64,000 nt of DNA from Phytopythium helicoides (lineage: Eukaryota > Oomycota > Peronosporomycetes > Pythiales > Pythiaceae): the NCBI GenBank assembly GCA_024867545.1, contig JANFNE010000061.1:248001-312000 (forward strand), given 5' to 3'. The notes beneath the pieces were generated by a model. That model was not told the origin of the DNA and made no database searches. It saw only the letters and a list, made by a program, of their open reading frames with translations. How positions within the stretch are numbered: the first letter of the stretch is position 1; every line of letters starts with the position of its first letter. The position numbers were made by a program, and so were the translations under genes. This document shows, piece after piece, positions 55,527 to 64,000 of the stretch.

Positions 55527-57052
55527 ATGAAGTCGCGGCTGTTGCTGGCGCTGCTGCTGCTGGGACTCTCGGCCCGTGGCCCACGCCCGCTCCTTCCAGC
55601 GGCTGCGCGCGTTTCGAGGCCACGGCCACCGCCTGCCGGACGAAGACGCCGCCGCACCCGCCAACGTGAGCGAGGAGTACTTCGACGGCGCCATCCTGGA
55701 CCACTTTGGCCCCGTCGCGGAGCGCAAGCTGTGGAAGCAGCGCTACTTTGTCAACGAGGAGTTCTGGGGCGGCAGCGGCTACCCCGTGTTCCTCTACATC
55801 GGCGGCGAGGGGCCCCCTCGGCCCGCGCGCCATCACCAACCACTCGTACATCCACTTTGCGGCGCAGCAGCACCGCGCACTGCTTGTCGCGCTTGAGCAC
55901 CGGTTCTACGGCAAGTCGTACCCGACCGTCGACATGAGCCTCCAGAACCTCCGGTTCCTGTCGAGCGAGCAGGCGCTCGCAGACCTCGCGCGCTTCCACT
56001 GGTTCCTCTCGGACAAGTTCAACCTCTCGCCAGAGACCAAGTGGATCGGCTTCGGCGGGAGCTACCCTGGCAACCTCGCCGCGTGGCTCAAGCTCAAGTA
56101 TCCGGCGCTGTTTGTCGGCACAATTGCGAGCTCGGCGCCAGTGCTGGCCAAGATCGACTTCTTCGAGTACATGGAGGTGGTCGGCGACAGTCTGCGCTAC
56201 TTCGGCGGCGGCGAGTGCTACCGCCAAGTGGAGAAGTCCATCAATGAGTTCCAGAAGCTCATGGATGACAAGTCGCAGGAAGCGCGCGACCGGCTTACCA
56301 AGATGTTTGTCCCTTGCTTCCCGATGACGAATGAATTTGACGACTCTGTGTTCCAGACGTCTGTCATGGGTGCGTTCCAGGACATCACGCAGTACAACGA
56401 GTTGCACGACGGCATTTGGTCTCTCTCGCAGGTTTGCGAGCACTTTACGGACTCCAAGAGCACATCTTCCCCGCTGGAGAAGCTGGCCTCGTTCCTCGCT
56501 GAGACTCGCGATGGGCCATGCCTCGACTCCAAGTTCGAGGGAAACCCCAACGCCACTGTCGAGACGTTGCGTGAGGACAAGTTTGATGGCAAGAGCAGTG
56601 CTCGGCAGTGGGTCTACCAGACATGCAACGAGTTCGGCTACTTCCAGACTACCACGAGCTCGCACTCGCCGTTCCACGCACTGTCGGCTGTGACGGAGCG
56701 AAATGTGGGCAGTGAGATCTGCAAGCGCGTGTACAACATTGATGTGGATCCCGATGTCAACAGTGCCAACATCGACTACGGCGCGCTAGGCATCACGGTC
56801 GAGAATGTGACGTTTCCAAGCGGAACGGTGGACCCGTGGCACGCACTTGCCGTGCAAAACTCGACGTCCCTACACTCTACATCTGCGACTTCCGTGTTCA
56901 TCGAAGGCACGGCGCACTGTGCTGACATGTACTATCCCAAGGCGAGTGACAGTGTCCACATGAAATGGGCTCACGCCAAGATCGGCCACTCGATCGCCAC
57001 CTATTTGGGTGTTACGCCCCACCATGTCGAGGTCGTGGAGGCTGTGGAGTAA
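55527..57052 (+). CDS. Serine carboxypeptidase S28 (prolyl carboxypeptidase/DPP2-like)
   Basis: Two one-base insertions in C runs (55573-55575 and 55813-55817) interrupt the frame; corrected length 507 residues. An N-terminal signal peptide (MKSRLLLALLLLGLSA) is present. Family blocks: LDHFGP, KQRYFVNEEFWGG, PVFLYIGGEGP, ALEHRFYGKSYP, and the nucleophile elbow FGGSYPGNLAAW. The catalytic Asp and His are in SGTVDPWHALAV and EGTAHCADMYYP. Several NxS/T sites suggest glycosylation. Secreted or lysosomal/vacuolar enzyme removing residues next to proline. No introns seen. Confidence 0.9.
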
Positions 57053-57744
57053 GCAGGAAACAATAGTCCCAGGTGTAAAGACAAAATATCACAAGGGTTC
57101 ATGGTGCCTGATGAACATACTACAAGTTACTGCCCGAAAACACGTGCAAGCACCACCTACAGTAGTTCCTTCCGTCTCGAACGTCCGTGCTTTGCCCCTG
57201 AAGGCGTAGCAGCAACTCCTAAGCACTACCGGCTTCTCCTGTTTTGCTCTGAGAAGAACCAGCGGCCAACGGCGCTCCCGTCTCTCCCTCTCTCAAGGTT
57301 GGAACCACCCAACCAGCACGCCATGCGACTGGAAACTCCAAGTCGACATACTAGTGGATGGGCTGAGGATTGAAGAAAATGTCTGAGCGTTAGTGTCAAG
57401 GTCAACGCTGTGAGGAGAGCTTGAGGTGCGTTGGAGTCCACACGCGGTCAATGAGCTCTCGGCAAGTCTGCTACGTGACCAAGGAATCAAGCCAGGCAAA
57501 GGCGTGGCGAATGCATCGCCAGGATGTCGAAGTGGAGTAGGCTAGCTACTCCTCTTTGGCTTAGTTACTTGTTATATATCGCTCGCATACATACAAAAAT
57601 TCCTGCAAAAAAGAAAGTGTGTTGTGGAAGAGCGCGCGTGTGTGTCGTGGCTCGATGTCCTCATGTCCAGCTGCACGCTCGTCCGCGAAGTCTTCATCCT
57701 CGGTACCCTACCTAACGGGGTTCGGCGAGCGCGACGTCACGAGC
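57053..57744. other. Intergenic region (convergent genes); no gene supported
   Basis: Separates convergent S28 peptidase and membrane protein genes. Short frames only. Likely holds both 3' ends. Confidence 0.4.
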
Positions 57745-59039
57745 CTACAACTCAACGGCTAGAGCGTCGCGGTCACGCGTGGAATACAGCTCCGTGCTGG
57801 GGCGGCGCGTAGCAAGGTTGAAGCTGCCTTGGCTGGGCCGGCGGTCAGCGCTGTACATTCCAGCCAGATCACCATTGCTACCGCCGTTCGGACGCATTCC
57901 AGCGAGATCCCCGTTGCTCCCGCCGTTCGGACGCATACCCATGCCTATCCGGCTCGGAGTAGCTTCGAGCGACGCACTGTAGCTGCCCACCATGGGCTCA
58001 CCAAGTGGTGGGGATCCCTTCAAGCTGCCGCCGCCGGCGTAGACTCCATAGGGGCTCGGATTGGTGGATCGGCGCGGGAATCCACCCGCGTTCGCGTACC
58101 CAGACCCATGGGATCCCGAAGTGGGGCCGTGCGGCATGTAGCCTGCATGCTCGTCGAACTCGTCCTCGTTCTCCTCCAGTCGCCGCTTGGCCTTGCAGTA
58201 GCACGTCAGGATGGAGATGCAGGCGACTCCGAAGACGAGCACGACCGAGCAGATGATGAGCGCGATCTGCCACGTCTTGAGCCCGCTGCCTGCGGCGAAC
58301 GGTTGCGTCAGCGTTCTCTGTCATCACTCCATCGGTATCAGACCGCGTCCGGCGACTTACTGGAACTGCTGGTGGTGGTGGAGCTGCTCGAGGAGCTCCC
58401 GGCGTTGCCGCCCGCGTCCGCGCTTCCCGCGCTGCCCGCGCTCGCCGAGCCCGAGTTCGCGACCGAGTCTGTCATTGGGTCAGATCCACACGCGCGGCAG
58501 CAGTCAGCCCACCGCCCTATGCAGCTGGCGCGGAACCGCGTTACCGTGAGCGCTCGTACTTGAGCCAGCGGACCCCGAGGCCGAGACGCTCTCGGAGGCC
58601 GAAGTGGACGCGTAGTCGCAGTCGCCTGTCCGCATGCACAGCCGTCGTGAGCGCCCGCGGTACGATACGAGCTCGAGCGTCGCGCCGCGCACCGCAGTTG
58701 ACGCCGAAGGTGCAGGTGCCGTTGCTCGAGACCGCGTAGCCGAGCACCGAGCCGTCGCTCTGCTTGTAGTAGCAGGAGCCGCACTGGCAGCCGCCCGAGC
58801 CCGAGCGGCTGGCGCCCGAGCCCGAGCACGAGCAGCCGGCCACGCCGCCGGCCGAGAAGCCCGTGAGCTCCGTCGTGTAGCAGATGTCGTCGCACGCCGC
58901 CGCCGCCGCTGGGAAATGGGGCCACGCGTTAGCTGCGACAGGTGGAGACGCGGGGCGGGCAGACTTGATACGCACCGAGGGGCGCGAGCAGCGCGGCGAG
59001 CGCCAGCAGCAGCAGCAGCAGCAGCGGCCGCGGCGTCAT
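57745..59039 (-). CDS. Type I membrane protein with Cys-rich ectodomain
   Basis: Exons 58976-59039, 58693-58908, 58545-58625, 58361-58468 and 57745-58289, 1014 nt, 337 residues. Poly-Leu signal peptide (MTPRPLLLLLLLALAALLAPL). The ectodomain has about twelve cysteines (CDDICYTTELTGF, CSCSGSGASRSGSGGCQCGSC, CTFGVNCGDCDY), then a Ser/Ala/Gly/Thr-rich stalk likely O-glycosylated. One transmembrane helix follows (WQIALIICSVVLVFGVACIS). The cytoplasmic tail of about 150 residues contains two perfect MRPNGGSNGDLAG units plus a partial third. No known receptor family recognised. Perhaps a cell-surface sensor or adhesin. Confidence 0.75.
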
Positions 59040-59602
59040 GGCGGGCGGAAGGATCAGTTGTGTGGCCGCATGTCGCCGTCGTGGGGTTGCAGCTGGGGAA
59101 TGGCTAGTTATGGTCCGGAGTATATGGTGCGGAGTCGGGTTTGAAGGATGGGAAGCGCGCGTTTGATGCGGACTGTGGATGGAGACTATTGCAGTAGGCG
59201 GGGTAGACGACCCCCTATTACAGGGAACGACAAGAGTACTTACTTGAAGAAATATGTATCGGATTGTACTGAAGTTGCGCGAGATGGCGATTGTGGGTGC
59301 TGACTACTCTTCTGAATTTGATTTTGGCCAATCGGGTGATTGCTGGACCGCGATTGGTCCGACACTTGTGGTTGAAAGGCATTTCCCCATCCTGGCTTGA
59401 TGCGATTACGCTGATTATTGCTGCCAGGAAAATTGTGAGCAGCGATTTCGATTAGGAGCTGTCATTCGACTAGAGCTGTCAACACCAGAGTCAGTTTTAT
59501 GGCACTCTTTCAAATTTGACAGCATGCAGAAATCTCAACAACAACACCGAACATTTGCTGTGCCATCTAGCCAAGTCGGTGCAAATGCTATATACAGACA
59601 CG
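59040..59602. other. Unique flank between membrane protein gene and tRNA array
   Basis: Contains two CCAAT-type boxes near 59329 and 59353 (GCCAATCGG and GATTGGTCC), possibly promoter parts of the membrane protein gene. No gene seen. Confidence 0.4.
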
Positions 59603-59658
59603 GAAACACAGTATAGACACACTACAGTCAATCGCTCTACCAACTGAGCTACGCTCGG
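59603..59658 (-). pseudogene. Truncated tRNA-Tyr: 5' exon and part of the intron only
   Basis: Bases 59603-59658 are identical to the 5' half of the array tRNA (acceptor 5' strand, D arm, anticodon stem 5' strand, anticodon GTA and first 19 intron bases). Homology stops in the intron hairpin loop. The 3' exon is missing, so it cannot make a tRNA. It marks the left edge of the array. Confidence 0.9.
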
Positions 59659-59880
59659 CCACGAAACATCAACACCACACAAAAACATCACATACAAACC
59701 ACACACACAAACAAACACACAATACACAACACAACACACAACACACAACGACTACAACAAACCAACGACATACCAACTACACTCACACCAACAACAAACC
59801 AACAGCGCTACTACATCTACCACCTGCTCACACAAACGGATCAAAGACATACAAGAGACCAAACGGATGGACACAAAAAT

Positions 59881-59922
<42 letters not shown>

Positions 59923-60282
59923 CCGTGGACCAACCATCACAACAAGAGAACAAGAGAACAAGAGAACAAGAGAACAAGAGAACAAGAGAACAAGAGAACA
60001 AGACAGAGAGCTAACGGGTGACTGAGCAAGTCAACAAGCAAACGGACGAGCTCGCGGAGAGAAAGGCGGTGGAAAGAAGGTGAAGAAAAGGGACATTGAT
60101 GACAACAAACAACAACAACAGCAACAACAAAAGGAGAGAGAGAGAGTCAGAGAGATTGGTGAAAAGAAAAGAAAAGAAAAGAAGCAGGCAAGCAAAAGAA
60201 ACCAAAGAAACCAAAGAAACCAAAGAAACCAAAGAAAGAAAGAAAGAGACCAAAACGAGAAAGCAAAGCGAGAAAAGAAGAA

Positions 60283-60388
60283 TCCGAGCGACCGGAATCG
60301 AACCGGTGACCAATTGATTTCCGAGGTATACTGAAACACAGTATAGACACACTACAGTCAATCGCTCTACCAACTGAGCTACGCTCGG
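60283..60388 (-). tRNA. tRNA-Tyr(GUA) with 33-nt intron, array copy 1
   Basis: 106 nt: 7-bp acceptor (CCGAGCG/CGCTCGG), C1-G72 pair and A73 as in eukaryotic tRNA-Tyr. D arm GCTCAGTTGGTAGAGC holds the A box; GGTTCGATTCC is the B box. Anticodon loop is CTGTAGA once the intron between positions 37 and 38 is removed, leaving 73 nt. The intron folds as TATACTG-TGTTT-CAGTATA. A Pol III-type TTTT lies about 10 nt past the 3' end. Confidence 0.96.
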
Positions 60389-60988
60389 CCACGAAACATC
60401 AACACCACACAAAAACATCACATACAAACCACACACACAAACAAACACACAATACACAACACAACACACAACACACAACGACTACAACAAACCAACGACA
60501 TACCAACTACACTCACACCAACAACAAACCAACAGCGCTACTACATCTACCACCTGCTCACACAAACGGATCAAGACATACAAGAGACCAAACGGATGGA
60601 CACAAAAATGAGAGAAAGAGAGAGAGAGAGAGAGAATCCGTGGACCAACCATCACAACAAGAGAACAAGAGAACAAGAGAACAAGAGAACAAGACAGAGA
60701 GCTAACGGGTGACTGAGCAAGTCAACAAGCAAACGGACGAGCTCGCGGAGAGAAAGGCGGTGGAAAGAAGGTGAAGAAAAGGGACATTGATGACAACAAA
60801 CAACAACAACAGCAACAACAACAACAAAAGGAGAGAGAGAGAGTCAGAGAGATCGGTGAAAAGAAAAGAAAAGAAAAGAAGCAGGCAAGCAAAAGAAACC
60901 AAAGAAACCAAAGAAACCAAAGAAACCAAAGAAACCAAAGAAAGAAAGAAAGAGACCAAAACGAGAAAGCAAAGCGAGAAAAGAAGAA

Positions 60989-61094
60989 TCCGAGCGACCG
61001 GAATCGAACCGGTGACCAATTGATTTCCGAGGTATACTGAAACACAGTATAGACACACTACAGTCAATCGCTCTACCAACTGAGCTACGCTCGG
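60989..61094 (-). tRNA. tRNA-Tyr(GUA) with intron, array copy 2
   Basis: Sequence identical to copy 1 over all 106 bases, intron included. Confidence 0.96.
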
Positions 61095-61319
61095 CCACGA
61101 AACATCAACACCACACAAAAACATCACATACAAACCACACACACAAACAAACACACAATACACAACACAACACACAACACACAACGACTACAACAAACCA
61201 ACGACATACCAACTACACTCACACCAACAACAAACCAACAGCGCTACTACATCTACCACCTGCTCACACAAACGGATCAAAGACATACAAGAGACCAAAC
61301 GGATGGACACAAAAATGAG

Positions 61320-61354
<35 letters not shown>

Positions 61355-61706
61355 CCGTGGACCAACCATCACAACAAGAGAACAAGAGAACAAGAGAACA
61401 AGAGAACAAGAGAACAAGACAGAGAGCTAACGGGTGACTGAGCAAGTCAACAAGCAAACGGACGAGCTCGCGGAGAGAAAGGCGGTGGAAAGAAGGTGAA
61501 GAAAAGGGACATTGATGACAACAAACAACAACAACAGCAACAACAACAACAAAAGGAGAGAGAGAGAGAGTCAGAGAGATCGGTGAAAAGAAAAGAAAAG
61601 AAAAGAAGCAGGCAAGCAAAAGAAACCAAAGAAACCAAAGAAACCAAAGAAACCAAAGAAAGAAAGAAAGAGACCAAAACGAGAAAGCAAAGCGAGAAAA
61701 GAAGAA

Positions 61707-61812
61707 TCCGAGCGACCGGAATCGAACCGGTGACCAATTGATTTCCGAGGTATACTGAAACACAGTATAGACACACTACAGTCAATCGCTCTACCAACTG
61801 AGCTACGCTCGG
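61707..61812 (-). tRNA. tRNA-Tyr(GUA) with intron, array copy 3
   Basis: Identical 106-nt gene with the same downstream TTTT. Confidence 0.96.
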
Positions 61813-62396
61813 CCACGAAACATCAACACCACACAAAAACATCACATACAAACCACACACACAAACAAACACACAATACACAACACAACACACAACACAC
61901 AACGACTACAACAAACCAACGACATACCAACTACACTCACACCAACAACAAACCAACAGCGCTACTACATCTACCACCTGCTCACACAAACGGATCAAAG
62001 ACATACAAGAGACCAAACGGATGGACACAAAAATGAGAGAAAGAGAGAGAGAGAGAGAGAATCCGTGGACCAACCATCACAACAAGAGAACAAGAGAACA
62101 AGAGAACAAGACAGAGAGCTAACGGGTGACTGAGCAAGTCAACAAGCAAACGGACGAGCTCGCGGAGAGAAAGGCGGTGGAAAGAAGGTGAAGAAAAGGG
62201 ACATTGATGACAACAAACAACAACAACAGCAACAACAACAACAAAAGGAGAGAGAGAGAGTCAGAGAGATTGGTGAAAAGAAAAGAAAAGAAAAGAAGCA
62301 GGCAAGCAAAAGAAACCAAAGAAACCAAAGAAACCAAAGAAACCAAAGAAAGAAAGAAAGAGACCAAAACGAGAAAGCAAAGCGAGAAAAGAAGAA

Positions 62397-62502
62397 TCCG
62401 AGCGACCGGAATCGAACCGGTGACCAATTGATTTCCGAGGTATACTGAAACACAGTATAGACACACTACAGTCAATCGCTCTACCAACTGAGCTACGCTC
62501 GG
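62397..62502 (-). tRNA. tRNA-Tyr(GUA) with intron, array copy 4
   Basis: Identical 106-nt gene. Confidence 0.96.
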
Positions 62503-62724
62503 CCACGAAACATCAACACCACACAAAAACATCACATACAAACCACACACACAAACAAACACACAATACACAACACAACACACAACACACAACGACTACA
62601 ACAAACCAACGACATACCAACTACACTCACACCAACAACAAACCAACAGCGCTACTACATCTACCACCTGCTCACACAAACGGATCAAAGACATACAAGA
62701 GACCAAACGGATGGACACAAAAAT

Positions 62725-62768
<44 letters not shown>

Positions 62769-63118
62769 CCGTGGACCAACCATCACAACAAGAGAACAAG
62801 AGAACAAGAGAACAAGAGAACAAGAGAACAAGACAGAGAGCTAACGGGTGACTGAGCAAGTCAACAAGCAAACGGACGAGCTCGCGGAGAGAAAGGCGGT
62901 GGAAAGAAGGTGAAGAAAAGGGACATTGATGACAACAAACAACAACAACAGCAACAACAACAACAAAAGGAGAGAGAGAGAGTCAGAGAGATCGGTGAAA
63001 AGAAAAGAAAAGAAAAGAAGCAGGCAAGCAAAAGAAACCAAAGAAACCAAAGAAACCAAAGAAACCAAAGAAAGAAAGAAAGAGACCAAAACGAGAAAGC
63101 AAAGCGAGAAAAGAAGAA

Positions 63119-63224
63119 TCCGAGCGACCGGAATCGAACCGGTGACCAATTGATTTCCGAGGTATACTGAAACACAGTATAGACACACTACAGTCAATCG
63201 CTCTACCAACTGAGCTACGCTCGG
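63119..63224 (-). tRNA. tRNA-Tyr(GUA) with intron, array copy 5
   Basis: Identical 106-nt gene. Confidence 0.96.
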
Positions 63225-63806
63225 CCACGAAACATCAACACCACACAAAAACATCACATACAAACCACACACACAAACAAACACACAATACACAACACAA
63301 CACACAACACACAACGACTACAACAAACCAACGACATACCAACTACACTCACACCAACAACAAACCAACAGCGCTACTACATCTACCACCTGCTCACACA
63401 AACGGATCAAAGACATACAAGAGACCAAACGGATGGACACAAAAATGAGAGAAAGAGAGAGAGAGAGAGAATCCGTGGACCAACCATCACAACAAGAGAA
63501 CAAGAGAACAAGAGAACAAGACAGAGAGCTAACGGGTGACTGAGCAAGTCAACAAGCAAACGGACGAGCTCGCGGAGAGAAAGGCGGTGGAAAGAAGGTG
63601 AAGAAAAGGGACATTGATGACAACAAACAACAACAACAGCAACAACAACAACAAAAGGAGAGAGAGAGAGTCAGAGAGATTGGTGAAAAGAAAAGAAAAG
63701 AAAAGAAGCAGGCAAGCAAAAGAAACCAAAGAAACCAAAGAAACCAAAGAAACCAAAGAAAGAAAGAAAGAGACCAAAACGAGAAAGCAAAGCGAGAAAA
63801 GAAGAA

Positions 63807-63912
63807 TCCGAGCGACCGGAATCGAACCGGTGACCAATTGATTTCCGAGGTATACTGAAACACAGTATAGACACACTACAGTCAATCGCTCTACCAACTG
63901 AGCTACGCTCGG
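63807..63912 (-). tRNA. tRNA-Tyr(GUA) with intron, array copy 6
   Basis: Identical 106-nt gene; the next unit continues beyond the window. Confidence 0.96.
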
Positions 63913-64000
63913 CCACGAAACATCAACACCACACAAAAACATCACATACAAACCACACACACAAACAAACACACAATACACAACACAACACACAACACAC

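Larger units (their letters stand above)
59603..64000 (-). repeat. Tandem tRNA-Tyr repeat array (units about 0.69-0.73 kb)
   Basis: Distances between successive tRNA 5' ends are 730, 706, 718, 690, 722 and 688 bp. Unit sequence is otherwise almost identical. Length differences come from four simple-repeat tracts: (AG)n, (AGAACAAG)n, (CAA)n and (AAACCAAAG)n. The array runs off the window end. Confidence 0.93.

Noticed and set aside
59880..63500. Open frames translating as CVVCCVVYCVFVCVCG and poly-Ser/Leu proteins in the tRNA array
   Set aside because: They are translations of simple repeats and of the tRNA itself, repeated with each unit and changing length with the repeat tracts.

Overview
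This is nuclear DNA of a eukaryote with compact, GC-rich genes, most likely an oomycete or close stramenopile. That placement is an inference. It rests on short (about 45-110 nt) GT-AG introns, intergenic gaps of a few hundred bases, a plant-type E-G order in the molybdenum cofactor gene (animals have G-E), long glutamine- and acid-rich proteins, and a cluster of Old Yellow Enzyme genes. No bacterial operon signals, CRISPR arrays or rRNA were seen.

Layout. 1-14 kb holds ordinary cellular genes: queuosine salvage (QNG1, cut by the window edge), an SR-rich RanBP2 zinc-finger protein, a PH/coiled-coil protein, a SAP30-like/PHD/winged-helix chromatin protein, an Hsp90 co-chaperone p23 head-to-head with an NR2C2AP homologue, and a poly-Q protein. 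14.6-25.0 kb is an accessory region built from two nested inverted repeats. The outer 1.75-kb arms each carry two tiny cysteine-rich genes; the inner pair carries an intact protein kinase and its 5' remnant; His/Pro-rich genes lie between. 25-37.7 kb returns to conserved genes: acyl-CoA ligase, a SAP-like protein, a Cys-form selenoprotein-T homologue, CNX1, eRF1, a beta-lactamase-like membrane protein and a large IQ-WW-EF-hand-FKBP fusion. 37.8-49.6 kb is a family expansion: five Old Yellow Enzyme genes and a fragment on the minus strand, with six small cysteine-rich genes on the plus strand between copies one and two. 50.5-59.0 kb has AASDH, a dual-specificity phosphatase, an S28 carboxypeptidase and a type I membrane protein. 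59.6 kb to the end is a tandem array of intron-containing tRNA-Tyr(GUA) genes, about 0.7 kb per unit.

Two observations cut across regions. First, the cysteine-rich microproteins of both accessory regions share a Cys-cluster head and a PPxVxxxPV tail, suggesting one undescribed superfamily. Second, many conserved genes need single-nucleotide corrections at short homopolymers to stay in frame. Summed exon lengths become multiples of three after those corrections, which points to uncorrected sequencing indels rather than decay, though this cannot be settled from the sequence alone. Coordinates below follow the sequence as given; splice sites are inferred from GT/AG signals, reading frame and family similarity.
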